Source: Culex pipiens pallens
Lineage: Eukaryota > Arthropoda > Insecta > Diptera > Culicidae
Length of the DNA stretch: 64,000 bases
Direction: 5' to 3'
Assembly (NCBI RefSeq): GCF_016801865.2
Contig: NC_068937.1
Location: 135,668,455-135,732,454 of the forward strand
Every line of letters begins with the position of its first letter. Within the stretch, counting starts at the first letter, position 1. The translations under genes were made by a program, and so were the position numbers. This document shows positions 10,817 through 22,844 of the stretch, piece after piece. Under the pieces are notes generated by a model. That model searched no databases and was not told the DNA's origin. It was given only the letters and a program-made list of their open reading frames with translations.

Positions 10817-12581
10817 TCACCTCCGTGTACGCACGAGTGCAAGCAGCAGTCAAGTGCTCAGTGCTCCATCGTTTTTTCGAAATTTTTCGCCGTAATTTAC
10901 CGGGATTAGCCGCGAGTTTGCTCCTGCAGCATGCCAAGGGCCGGCCGTGGCCGTGGCAGTTCGAGTGCGGCCTCGAAAAACCCGCGAAGTTCGTCTACCG
11001 GCCGTGTGCAAAAAGGTAAACAACCCAACGCCGCGTCGTCCGCCATCGCGCCGGGGAGTGTGTGCGCCAAAGGATTTGACCCGAAATTATTACACGCTAA
11101 TTACCGCGTCCAGGATCGCAGCCCTATTAGGCTCCGTTCAGCTACTTCCGGCAATCCGTCGACCGATGGCGCTTCAACATCCGCCAACATTCCCACCAGT
11201 AACAAGTTCGCGAGACTGAGTGACGAGGAAAGCAACAACAACAACACCGACGGTAGCACTACCGACGACGACGACGACGATGGTCGTACACGGAAGAAAG
11301 TGATTTCGCCAAAAAAAGTAATTACTCCAAAGGAACGACGACCACCACCAATTTTCGTTTTGGACACGTTGGCGGACGATGTTGACGAGCAGCTGGAAGG
11401 CCTCGTGTACTGCCTCAAAATAGGTAAATCGTCAGTGCAAGTGTTCACATTTGACCAAAAGAACTTCGACCTAGTTGTGGAGAAATTGAAGCGTAAAAAC
11501 TTCAAATTCTACACATTCGACCCCGTGCAGAAGACCGCTGTTAAGATCGTCTTGCAGGGGTACCAAGACCGCCCGACCTCCGTCCTCAAGGAGCACCTCT
11601 CGGGTGTCGGAATAACGCCGCGAGACATAAAAGTCCTCTCGCGGAAGACAACAGTCACAGGTACACACACACTGTACCTGTTGTACTTCGATCGCGGCAC
11701 CGTCAAACTTCAAGACCTGCGGCGGACTAAGGCGTTGGACGGTTTTTGGGTAAACTGGCGGTTTTACTCAAAAAATCCGACGGACGCAGCGCAATGTCAC
11801 CGATGCCAGAAATTCGGCCACGGCTCGCGGAACTGCAACCTCCGGCCCCGCTGCGTGAAGTGCGGTGAGTCACACCTCTCGGAGGCGTGCGCACTCCCAC
11901 GAAAGGCGGACTTGGGGGAAAACGCAGAACAAACCAAGCCGCGCGTAAAGTGCGCGAACTGCGGCGGTAACCATACCGGTAATTACCGCGGATGCGTCGC
12001 TCGCAAGTCCTACCTCGAGGAGCAGGAAAAGAGGAAGAAGAAAGCAGCAGCGTCCCACCCTTCTCAGCGAAGTACGAGTGCAGCCGTTCCTGCAGCTGGC
12101 CAGCGAACGGTTCCAGCGGACAATTCAGCGTTCCCTCCTGGCTGGGGGCGATCGTTTGCCAGCGTGGTCGCTGCCGGTAGCGGCAAATCGGCCCAGCAAG
12201 AAGTCACCGGGGAAGATCTCTTCACCCTGCCGGAGTTCTTTGCTCTCGCGGGGGAGATGATGACGCGGTTTCGGACCTGCCGTAACAAGGCGGAGCAATT
12301 TCTGGCCCTCGGGGAGCTGATGATCAAGCATATCTATAAAGGATAAAAAAATGTGATCTAGTTTTAAGCTTTCTCTATTTCTATCCCCTTTCCCTTGCAA
12401 TTTTAGTAAGTTTTTTTTCTAATCTTTTTCTTACTTTCGGTAACCCCTTAACTACAAGCAACAATTGTTCCAAAATGGATTATGATGTAACACACAGCTG
12501 AAAGGAACTCCAAAACTCTGTTATGTATTTCAAAAGAACTTATTGTATATTGATAATTCACCAATAAAACCGAATTGAATT
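10817..12581 (+). mobile_element. Complete ORF1-only Jockey-like non-LTR retroposon with 13-bp target duplication
   Basis: The 1765-bp insertion interrupts the satellite unit and is flanked by the direct repeat GAAAATGTTTCAA at 10804-10816 and 12582-12594. It has a short 5' leader, one intact ORF1-type frame (10931-12346), a 3' UTR and a terminus with AATAAAACCGAATTGAATT. No reverse transcriptase frame is present, although both boundaries are defined. It is therefore a non-autonomous element that keeps ORF1, a layout comparable to HeT-A in Drosophila. Confidence 0.82.
10931..12346 (+). CDS. ORF1 (Gag-like nucleic-acid-binding) protein of a Jockey-like retroposon
   Basis: This is a 471-residue intact frame starting at an ATG (10931) and ending with TAA. 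The N-terminal third is Ser/Thr/Asn-rich with an acidic Asp run. The middle (about residues 145-285) resembles the folded domain found before the knuckles in Jockey-clade ORF1 proteins. Three cysteine-histidine knuckles follow: C289-x2-C292-x4-H297-x4-C302 (CHRCQKFGHGSRNC), CVKCGESHLSEAC from residue 308, and CANCGGNHTGNYRGC from residue 341, then a basic stretch. ORF1 proteins of this type bind element RNA in a ribonucleoprotein. The lack of stops suggests recent insertion. The partner ORF2 is absent from the insertion. Confidence 0.9.
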   Translation: MPRAGRGRGSSSAASKNPRSSSTGRVQKGKQPNAASSAIAPGSVCAKGFDPKLLHANYRVQDRSPIRLRSATSGNPSTDGASTSANIPTSNKFARLSDEESNNNNTDGSTTDDDDDDGRTRKKVISPKKVITPKERRPPPIFVLDTLADDVDEQLEGLVYCLKIGKSSVQVFTFDQKNFDLVVEKLKRKNFKFYTFDPVQKTAVKIVLQGYQDRPTSVLKEHLSGVGITPRDIKVLSRKTTVTGTHTLYLLYFDRGTVKLQDLRRTKALDGFWVNWRFYSKNPTDAAQCHRCQKFGHGSRNCNLRPRCVKCGESHLSEACALPRKADLGENAEQTKPRVKCANCGGNHTGNYRGCVARKSYLEEQEKRKKKAAASHPSQRSTSAAVPAAGQRTVPADNSAFPPGWGRSFASVVAAGSGKSAQQEVTGEDLFTLPEFFALAGEMMTRFRTCRNKAEQFLALGELMIKHIYKG

Positions 12582-14160
12582 GAAAATGTTTCAAATGATC
12601 TAAATTACAAGTTTCCGAATTATTCTGAGTGTGATTCTTCCTGAATACTAAAAAATTCTACCAAAACTACGTAAAATACAGAAAATTTGATACATTCGTT
12701 TAGAACTTTATTTGCTTCATGTTAAAATCATTGATTTATTTTATGAAAATGTTTCAAATGATCTAAATTACAAGTTTCCGAATTATTCTGAGTTTGATTC
12801 TTCCTGAATACTAAAAAATTCTACCAAAACTACGTAAAATACAGAAAATTTGATACATTCGTTTAGAACTTTATTTGCTTCATGTTAAAATCATTGATTT
12901 ATTTTATGAAAATGTTTCAAATAATCTAAATTACAAGTTTCCGAATTATTCTGAGTTTGATTCATACTGAGTACTACAAAATTTTATCAAAACTACGTAA
13001 AATACAGAAAATTTGATATTTTCCTTTAGAACTTTATTTGCTTCATGATAAAATCAATGATTTATTTTATGAAAATGTTTCAAATGATCTAAATTATAAG
13101 TTTCCGAATCATTCTGAGTGTGTTTTCATCCTGAATACTACAAAATTTTACCAAAACTACGTAAAATACAGAAAATTTGATACATTCCTTTAGAACTTTA
13201 TTTGCTTCATGATAAAATCATTGATTTATTTTATGAAAATGTTTCAAATGATCTAAATTACAAGTTTCCGAATTATTCTGAGTGTGATTCTTACTGAGTA
13301 CTACAAAATTTTACAAAAACTACGTAAAATACAGAAAATTTGATACTTTCCTTTAGAACTTTATTTGCTTCATGATAAAATCATTGATTTAGTTTATGAA
13401 AATGTTTCAAATGATCTAAATTATAAGTTTCCGAATTATTCTGAGTGTGATTCTTCCTGAATACTAAAAAATTCTCCCAAAACTACGTAAAATACAGAAA
13501 ATTTGATACTTTCCTTTAGAACTTTATTTGCTTCATGATAAAATCATTGATTTATTTTATGAAAATGTTTCAAATGATCTAAATTACAAGTTTCCGAATT
13601 ATTCTGAGTGTGATTCTTACTGAGTACTACAAAATTTTACAAAAACTACGTAAAATACAGAAAATTTGATACTTTCCTTTAGAACTTTATTTGCTTCATG
13701 ATAAAATCATTGATTTAGTTTATGAAAATGTTTCAAATGATCTAAATTATATGTTTCCGAATTATTCTGAGTGTGATTCTTACTGAGTACTACAAAATTT
13801 TACCAAAGCTACGTAAAATACAGAAAATTTGATACTTTCCTTTAGAACTTTATTTGCTTCATGATAAAATCATTGATTTAGTTTATGAAAATGTTTCAAA
13901 TGATCTAAATTATAAGTTTCCGAATTATTCTGAGTGTGATTCTTCCTGAATACTAAAAAATTCTCCCAAAACTACGTAAAATACAGAAAATTTGATACTT
14001 TCCTTTAGAACTTTATTTGCTTCATGGTAAAATCATTGATTTATTTCATGATGCTTTTTCAAATGATCTAAATTATAAGTTCCTGAATCATTCTCAGTGC
14101 GTTTCTTCCTGAATACTAAAAATAAATTACCAAAACTTCGTAAAATACAGAAAGTTTTAT
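12582..14160 (+). repeat. Left-arm 163-bp tandem array, inner portion (about ten units)
   Basis: The landmark GTTTCCGAA recurs near 12611, 12774, 12937, 13100, 13264, 13427, 13590, 13753 and 13916, giving a period of 163 bp. Units alternate between two flavours, for example ...TCTTCCTGAATACTAAAAAATTC and ...TCTTACTGAGTACTACAAAATTT, suggesting dimer-like higher-order spread. The array is non-coding. Confidence 0.93.
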
Positions 14161-14199
14161 AATTTTTATAATTTTATGTTGGTATTAGAATGTAGAGCA

Positions 14200-15830
14200 T
14201 TGTTTTGGAAGCTTATTGTATGGGAGCAGTTCTCTACAGAATCAGTCTTTTTTTAATCCGGCTGAAACTATTTTGGTGTCTTCGGTATGCCCAAAGAAGC
14301 AATTTTGCAGCATTGGTTCGTTCATTTAATTTTCCATACAAATTTGGCAGCTGTCCATACAAAAATCATATGTGAAATGTGAAAATTAAAAAATCTGTAT
14401 CTTTAGAAGGAATTTTTTGATCGATTTGGTGTCTTCGGCAAAGTTGTAGGTAGGGATATGGACTACACTGAAAAAAATGATACACGGTAAAAAAAATTTG
14501 GTGATTTTTAATTTCACTTTTTGTCACTAAAACTTGATTTGCAAAAAAAAACACTATTTTTATTTTTTTTATGTTTTGATATGTTTTAGAGGATATCAAA
14601 TGCCAACTTTTCAGAAATTTCCAGAATGAACAAAACATCTTTGACCGAGCTATGATTTTTTGAATCAATACAGATTTTTTCAACAAATCGAAATATTGGT
14701 CGCAAAAAACTTTCATCTTCATTTTTCGATGTAAAATCGAATTTGCAATCGAAAAGAGCTTCAGTGATTTTTTTTATAAAGTGCAAGTTTTCAAGTCAAG
14801 CTATTTTTAGGCAACTTTTTTGAAAAAAGTCGCAGTTATTCATTTTTTTAAATAAGTGCCCATGTTTGCCCACCTTTGAAAAAAATATTTTTGAAAAGCT
14901 GAAAATATTTTTAAAAGGGCCTAACATTCAATATTATACCCTTTTGAAATGTTAGTCTTGATTTTAAATTTTTGAAAATATTTTTTTCGAAAAGATCGAA
15001 AAATTTCATAAATGTTTCATATTCCAACATTGTAAATCGGACCATTAGTTGCTGAGATATCGACATTAGAAAATGGTGGGTTGTTTGGGTGAGACTTAGA
15101 AAACATGAATTTTCCTGTTTTTTAACCTTTGAATGGCAATATCTCAGCAACTAAGGGTCGTATCAACAAAGTTCAAAAATATAGAAAATTTTCTCAGCTT
15201 TTCAAAAATATGGGCACTAATTTTAAAAATGAACAACTGCGACTTCTTTTCAAAAAAGATACCTAAAAATGACTATAACTTGAAAACGGTGCACTATATA
15301 AAAAAATCACTAACATACTTTTAGATTGAAAATTCGATTTTACATCGATAAATGAAGTTGAAACATTTTTGCGACGAATGTTTCGATTTTTTTTTAAATC
15401 TATATTGATATAAAATTTATAACTCGGTCAAAGATTTTTTTTGCCCATTCTGTAAATTTCTGAAAAGTTGGCATTTGAAGTCCTCTAAAACATATCAGAA
15501 AATAAAAAAAAATAAAAATAGTGTCTTTTGCAAATCAAGTTTTAGTGACAAAAAGTGAAATTAAAAATCACCAAATTTTTGTTTACCGTGTATAACTTTT
15601 TTTCAGTGTAGTCTATTTCCATACCAACAACTTTGCCGAAGATACCAAACCAATCAAAAAATTTCATCAAATGATACAGATTTTTGAATTTTCGAATATC
15701 ATTTTTGTATGGACAGCTGACAAATTTGTATGAAAAATTATATAAACGAACTAATGATGCATAATGGCTTCTTTGGGCATACCGAAGGCACCAAAATAGT
15801 TTCAGCCGGATTAAAAAAACAAAAAATAAA
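14200..15830. repeat. Central inverted repeat of the foldback element
   Basis: Left blocks (AATCCGGCTGAAACTA, GGCAGCTGTCCATAC, CACCAAATTTTT-like and GCCAACTTTTCAG) reappear inverted at about 15430-15815, placing the symmetry centre near 15040-15090. The arms are diverged, unlike the nearly matched outer unique blocks. Short open frames here are AT-rich chance frames. Confidence 0.8.
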
Positions 15831-15934
15831 ATGACCGAAATCTCAGTGACTTGCTCATGGGTGTTTTGAAAGATTTTCATAAAAAAATTTATCAAATTTT
15901 CCTACAACAGATGAATTTTTTACAGAACTGTGAA

Positions 15935-18660
15935 ATTTTCTGTATTTTACGTAGTTTTGGTAGAATTTTTTAGTATTCAGGAAGAATCACACTCAGAATA
16001 ATTCGGAAACTTGTAATTTAGATCATTTGAAACATTTTCATAAAATAAATCAATGATTTTATCATGAAGCAAATAAAGTTCTAAAGGAAAGTATCAAATT
16101 TTCTGTATTTTACGTAGTTTTGATAGAATTTTTTAGTATTCAGGAAGAATCACACTCAGAATAATTCGGAAACTTGTAATTTAGATTATTTCAAACATTT
16201 TCATAAAATATATCAATGATTTTAACATGAAGCAAATAAAGTTCTAAACGAATGTATCAAATTTTCTGTATTTTACGTAGTTTTGGTAGAATTTTTTAGT
16301 ATTCAGGAAGAATCACACTCAGAATAATTCGGAAACTTATAATTTAGATCATTTGAAACATTTTCATAAACTTAATAAATGATTTTATCATCAAGCAAAT
16401 AAAGTTCTAAAGGAAAGTATCAAATTTTCTGTATTTTACGTAGTTTTGGTAAAATTTTGTAGTACTCAGTAAGAATCACACTCAGAATAATTCGGAAACT
16501 TGTAATTTAGATCATTTGAAACATTTTCATAAAATAAATCAATGATTTTATCATCAAGCAAATAAAGTTCTAAAGGAAAGTATCAAATTTTCTGTATTTT
16601 ACGTAGTTTTGGTAAAATTTTGTAGTACTCAGTAAGAATCACACTCAGAATAATTCGGAAACTTGTAATTTAGATCATTTGAAACATTTTCATAAACTAA
16701 ATCAATGATTTTATCATCAAGCAAATAAAGTTCTAAAGGAAAGTATCAAATTTTCTGTATTTTACGTAGTTTTGGTAAAATTTTGTAATACTCAGTAAGA
16801 ACCACACTCAGAATAATTCGGAAACTTGTAATTTAGATCATTTGAAACATTTTCATAAAATAAATCAATGATTTTATCATGAAGCAAATAAAGTTCTAAA
16901 GGAAAGTATCAAATTTTCTGTATTTTACGTAGTTTTGGTAAAATTTTGTAGTACTCAGTAAGAATCACACTCAGAATAATTCGGAAACTTGTAATTTAGA
17001 TCATTTGAAACATTTTCATAAACTAAATCAATGATTTTATCATCAAGCAAATAAAGTTCTAAAGGAAAGTATCAAATTTTCTGTATTTTACGTAGTTTTG
17101 GTAAAATTTTGTAGTACTCAGTAAGAATCACACTCAGAATAATTCGGAAACTTGTAATTTAGATCATTTGAAACATTTTCATAAAATAAATCAATGATTT
17201 TATCATGAAGCAAATAAAGTTCTAAAGGAAAGTATCAAATTTTCTGTATTTTACGTAGTTTTGGTAGAATTTTTTAGTATTCAGGAAGAATCACACTCAG
17301 AATAATTCGGAAACTTGTAATTTAGATCATTTGAAACATTTTCATAAAATAAATCAATGATTTTATCATGAAGCAAATAAAGTTCTAAAGGAAAGTATCA
17401 AATTTTCTGTATTTTACGTAGTTTTGGTAGAATTTTTTAGTATTCAGGAAGAATCACACTCAGAATAATTCGGAAACTTGTAATTTAGATCATTTGAAAC
17501 ATTTTCATAAAATAAATCAATGATTTTATCATGAAGCAAATAAAGTTCTAAAGGAAAGTATCAAATTTTCTGTATTTTACGTAGTTTTGGTAGAATTTTT
17601 TAGTATTCAGGAAGAATCACACTCAGAATAATTCGGAAACTTGTAATTTAGATCATTTGATACATTTTCATAAAATAAATCAATGATTTTATCATGAAGC
17701 AAATAAAGTTCTAAAGGAAAGTATCAAATTTTCTGTATTTTACGTAGTTTTGGTAGAATTTTTTAGTATTCAGGAAGAATCACACTCAGAATAATTCGGA
17801 AACTTGTAATTTAGATCATTTGAAACATTTTCATAAAATAAATTAATGATTTTATCATGAAGCAAATAAAGTTCTAAAGGAAAATATCAAATTTTCTGTA
17901 TTTTACGTAGTTTTGGTAGAATTGTTTAGTATTCAGGAAGAATCACACTCAGAATAATTCGGAAACTTGTAATTTAGATCATTTGAAACATTTTTATAAA
18001 ATAAATCAATGATTTTATCATGAAGCAAATAAAGTTCTAAAGGAATGTATCAAATTTTCTGTATTTTACGTAGTTTTGGAAAAATTTTGTAGTACTCAGG
18101 AAGAATCACACTCAGAATAATTCGAAAACTTTTAATTAAGATCATTTGAAACATTTTCATAAAATAAATCAATGATTTTATCATGAAGCAAATAAAGTTC
18201 TAAAGGAAAGTATCAAATTTTCTGTATTTTACGTAGTTTTGGTAAAATTTTGTAGTACTCAGTAAGAATCACACTCAGAATAATTCGGAAACTTGTTATT
18301 TAGATTATTTGAAACATTTTCATAAAATAAATCAATGAAGCAAATAAAGTTCTAAAGGAATGTATCAAATTTTCTGTATTTTACGTAGTTTTGATAAAAT
18401 TTTGTAGTACTCAGTAAGAATCACACTCAGAATAATTCGGAAACTTGTAATTTAGATCATTTGAAACATTTTCATAAAATAAATCAATGATTTTATCATG
18501 AAGCAAATAAAGTTCTAAAGGAAAGTATCAAATTTTCTGTATTTTACGTAGTTTTGGTAAAATTTTGTAGTATTCAGGAAAAAACACACTCAGAATGATT
18601 CTGAAACATATAATTTAGATCATTTGAAACATTTTCATATAAAAATCAATGAAATCAATG
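15935..18660 (-). repeat. Right-arm 163-bp tandem array in inverted orientation (about 17 units)
   Basis: The complement of the left-arm unit recurs about every 163 bp; landmarks are near 16004, 16167, 16329, 16493, 16655, 16819, 16982, 17146 and 17308. Copy number is higher than in the left arm (about 17 against about 12). One unit near 18320 is shortened, with the block around ATCAATGATTTTATCATG partly deleted. Confidence 0.93.
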
Positions 18661-19599
18661 ATTTTACTATAAAGTTCTAGTCATAAAATGAGGCATTTTT
18701 ATTTTTTCTGTAGTTTTACGTAGTTTTGTGAATTTTTTTGTGAGACTAATGGAAATTTGAGAAGCTTATCATAATCCTGAGATCATAACGGAAATTTTGA
18801 TATATAATTTTATGGGTTTTGCTAACATTTTAGCAAAGTTATTGTGTTTTTGCAGCGTAGCAAAAATGTTCCCGCTTGAGTCGCTTTTCGGAAATACACG
18901 CGGAAAAAAGTTGCTCCGACTAATTTAGTCGTAGTTATTAGAGGATTGATCAAATCGAGATCTGCAAAGTTCTAGGCTCATCTGGAGATCCGTACAAATC
19001 TCTGGAAAAAGGAATCATCCAGATTGGTTGAGTTTTGGCTGAGAACCAGCGAGTTGAAGTTAGCGTTCCAACTTTTTTTCCGCCTTGGACGGAGGAGTGT
19101 TAATGTATCTTCCGATCGGTGGTGCAATGAAAAGTTTTTTTTGTTTAGAAAATCATTCACTTTTGAAGTTCACCATGTACATAATTGTGACAAATTTGAC
19201 ATAATTTATATGCATTAAAAATTTGAAATTACATTATCAAACCTCAAAAACAAATTTCATGCTACAATTTGTTGGAAATTCAATTAAAGATATTTATAAA
19301 CTTTAAAATAGACAAAAGTTTAAAAATCATTCCATCTTGGAACGGTTCTTTCAAAATACCGGTGTTTCAAAAAGAACCGCGGCTCTTTTTTTGTGAGCCA
19401 TGGTTCTTTCGCTCTTTTTAGTGAGTTTAGTTAGTTGTTTTGCCCACCTCTAAAACAAACAGTCAGAATTATTCAAAAAACTTCACTTTTCATTGTTTTG
19501 TACAAAGGGTTATGAAATAGTGCTTAAAATATTGAAAAATTGTGAAAAATGCTCGTCGGCTCTACTAGGGGGTCCACTAATGGTTAAAATATCCTATTC

Positions 19600-22480
19600 T
19601 GAAATGTACACGGATAGAAATCCTGTAAGCAAATCCGATAACTCTTTGTTGTCGAATTTGACAACATTGAACGATATAATGTATACATTCTTATTCATCA
19701 CAGCATACCTGCAGGCGACTGCTCAATTTCTAGCGATAATAAAAGAACCACCGAATAGCGAAACGACTTTCCACCCAAAAAAAGCTTCAGTGAAAATGTA
19801 AATTCCTTTGTGCCAAGCCAATTTAATAAAAAGAAAGAAGGAGGAAAAAAATCGCTCTAATGTAGAGCACATGCTATTTTCCCAACCATTCTTCCAAGCC
19901 ATCATAATCATCGCATCAAAAGCATCCCAGAGCTATACTGCTGGAAGCATATTCTTCTCCTCGGCGACTTCGTTGTCGTCCTCGTCGGTGACGGGAGTTT
20001 ACTCATCCAAAAAGCTCCGGGACTTCCCCCTTAGGGGTGAGTTAACCTATAATGCAAAAATGAGCGCGCACACACGCCCCCTTGACAATGGAGATGTTAA
20101 ATTTTACTCTAAAAAAGCACTCCTCGCCTGCAAGGTAGGCAAACTGCGCTACAAACACACACACACTCGGGCAGTTGTTTGACATTTGAAGAAAAAACGA
20201 GCCTCACGTGAGTGAGGTTATGGGTGTATTATGTTAATTTCTTTGCTTTTGTGCTCTTTTTTTCGTCTCCTGGTTTCGTCGATACGCCCTTTTGAAAGAT
20301 GGATAACGGGGAAAAAGGAGCTGCGCACACGTGTGGGGATTCGTTTTACATTAAGGAGCAGCAGCACGAAACGACAAAAGATGGCGACAAAGCCTCTGCT
20401 GCGAGACATGTGATTGAATCTACAGGCTTTTGTGGAATGATTTATTGCTGTCGGTAGCCTGTTTGGTGCGAGGAGGGATGGTTTACAAAAAGGCTCTAAG
20501 CGAACAATGTTTATCGATTAGCATTTCGGTTTGAATGGAAATGAAGCTTTTGAAAAAAAAGTGAAGTTTACTTTGGGGAAAATTGAGTATTTTCATGTCT
20601 TCAATGAGTTGTCACTTTAAACACTCTTGTTGAAAATTAGTCAAGCGTGGACTCAAAATGTACAAAAATGGGTAATGCTTTTTAATTTAATCAAAGTCAT
20701 TGAATTCCAATTTAACAAATCGCATTCTACTCTCCAATCAAATCGCCTAAACTGTACAATCCGAATTAATTTCAGCGAAATGCTTTTCAACAGAGCTGCA
20801 CCAACTATTTTGAGAGTGCACACACACAAAAAAGTGGTACTCCAAAACTCAGTGAACGCTAAAAAAGCTCGCCTGAAACTATGCATAAAACATGGCACTC
20901 CCGACAACGGTGTGTGCAGAGTGATGTGCAAGTGCTTCAACATTTTACACAGAGTTCACAGAGTCCAATAAATATGTTGAAACACGTATGTGCTCCACCG
21001 TTGACGGTGGAAATATGCAAATGAGTATTTAGCATACGATCAAAAACTTTGTGTACCAAATCGTTCCGCCGTTCCGCCACCAAGCAACAACTCGGCATTT
21101 CTATGAAATGGCACAAATGTGTGTTCTCGTGCCAAGCCTCGATTGAGTGGTTCACACAAAAGTTAAAGCCACTTGATTCAATTTTAATTTACATTGCGTC
21201 CGGTGGAGCGAAATTTCACGGTTCCGCGCTTAAATTTGCCGCCATTTGGGCGCACAGCTGAAGTCTATTCTGGCAGGCGCCACCGCCATCATAATAACAA
21301 ATGATGATCCGGTTTCGCGACGGGACGCAAAAAAAAAGCAAAATAAACATATCCGGAGAACAAACAGATATGGCGAGAATATCAAAACGGGCGCGGGAAA
21401 TTTATATTTGCCTTGGGTCATGCCAGCGATGTTTGTGTTTCCTTCTTTGCGAACTATAACTGTGCTGGGAACGTGTTTGGATGGCTTTCCGGTCGGAAAG
21501 CGGAAGCTGCAGCTTCGGCTGAACGAAAGTTCAGTGGTTCCCATCTTCAACTGAGCAATCTTGGTCGAAAAATCCGTTTTGAGCAACTCAATTTCGGCGT
21601 GTAACGTTTTGACAGATACAGCTTACACGCTTGCGTAATCTTACTCAAGTTGGATTTTGACAGCACTGCGTTGGCATGCGGAAAGCTCCCCGGCATAAAC
21701 TTGCCCGAGTGAATGTATGTTTATTTTATTTATTTTTTCCTTTCCCCGATTCCCCGACACTTGAAATGCATGGTAGGGAAATTTATTACGCAAATTAAAC
21801 ATTTCTCTCGAAAGCAATTAGCGGAAGATTGGTGTAGCAGAGTGGGTGTTCTGCATAGATGGGAGTAGGAAGGAAAACAAGAGCATCTGAACTTAAGTTT
21901 GGGTTTGGATTTAAACTGTTGACAGTATCGAACTTCAGTCAGCTTTGGAAGTGTTTACCCTACTCGAAACCAGTGACGAGTGATGCTCCCGAGCAAATTA
22001 ATTGCTTTTTTCCATGCAATCATAATAGGATCGGCTTTCAGAGCCGGCAAATATGTCAATATTTATGTCCATTATGTGATTCAATTATATTTATTTTTCA
22101 AACGCGTCAATGAATCGGAAATAGCACTGAACACGTTCAATAATAGTTGATTTCCCGCGTATTTGCTCGTTTCAGAGAGGGGTTTTTCATAGGATGGAAC
22201 ATTTAGTTTTATAGAGAAGAACTAAATGATGACGAACGGTAACAAAAAAAAAACATTGATTGTGAGTGGGTTTCGATTAAAGTGTTTGTTCGGCTCAAGC
22301 CGAAGTTTTTTACCCAAATTTGCGCCACCCCAGCCCTGGGCCGCTGACAGAAATGGCGCTGCCAACTTTGACAGTTGAAAACGGCGCGCCGACATAGTCG
22401 CGAGGAAGATCGCGAAGAGTAAACACGTTACCACGTTTTACGAGAAAGTTTTGTTTAGACACCTAAAAATTGATGATGAT
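19600..22480. other. No gene recognised
   Basis: Only short frames occur, without family resemblance. Sequence composition is ordinary for intergenic insect DNA. A short palindromic CTCACGTGAGTGAGG lies near 20201-20215. Confidence 0.4.
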
Positions 22481-22844
22481 AATTTTGGAGGATTTTCTTC
22501 AAATTTTTGATATTATAAAAACTTTTGAATTTTTAAAATATGTTGTTTTTTTAGAAATTCTTGAATTTCGAAAATTTCTTATTTTTTTGAATTTCTTCAA
22601 TTTCTTGATATTTGTTTCAATTTTTCTATGTTTCTTATTTTTTTGTTTCTGGAATTTTGTCGATTTCTTGATATTCTTCAATTTTTCTATTCTTTGTGTT
22701 CCTTGAATTTCTTCAATTCCTCAAATTTATTGATTTTCTTTATTTTATTGATGTTCCACATTTTCTTGATTATTTTGAATTTGTTATTTTTTTTGATTTA
22801 AGGATTTTATTGGTTTTTTTTTAATTTTTTGTTGATTTTTTTTT

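Larger units (their letters stand above)
9535..19452. mobile_element. Giant foldback element (about 9.9 kb), arms made of 163-bp tandem repeats, hAT-like ends
   Basis: The outermost ends are inverted copies reading TAGAGATGGGCAAAAC (9535-9550) and TAGAGGTGGGCAAAAC on the opposite strand (ending at 19452), with GAGCGGCTC-type subterminal motifs. From about 9981 the left arm is matched by the right arm down from about 19103: a unique block of about 350 bp, then arrays of about 163-bp units, then a central inverted segment (about 14200-15830) centred near 15040-15090. No transposase is encoded. Arms made of tandem units recall Drosophila Foldback elements. The TGGGCAAAA end is common among hAT elements, but the flanking 8-mers match at only about half their positions, so the superfamily is not settled. 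The left arm is enlarged by a retroposon. Confidence 0.82.
8307..19594. mobile_element. Outer transposon-like element with TA-flanked inverted ends, now split by a foldback element
   Basis: The left end (8307-8332, including CATTAGTGGACCCC) and the right end (19569-19594) are inverted copies over about 26 bases with roughly four mismatches, each bordered by TA (8305-8306 and 19595-19596). The left body (8307-9534) and the short right body (19453-19594) flank a complete inner element. No transposase frame is present. Whether the two ends belong to one insertion, or the left body ends near 9487, is not certain because related GGTCCACTATAGG motifs also occur at 9395-9480. Confidence 0.5.

Noticed and set aside
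14366..15895. Small genes in the centre of the foldback element
   Set aside because: AT-rich, Lys/Phe/Ile-rich frames mirrored on both sides of the palindrome; no conservation of codon structure.
12582..18660. CRISPR-like array
   Set aside because: The repeats are contiguous 163-bp satellite units without unique spacers, in a eukaryotic transposon.
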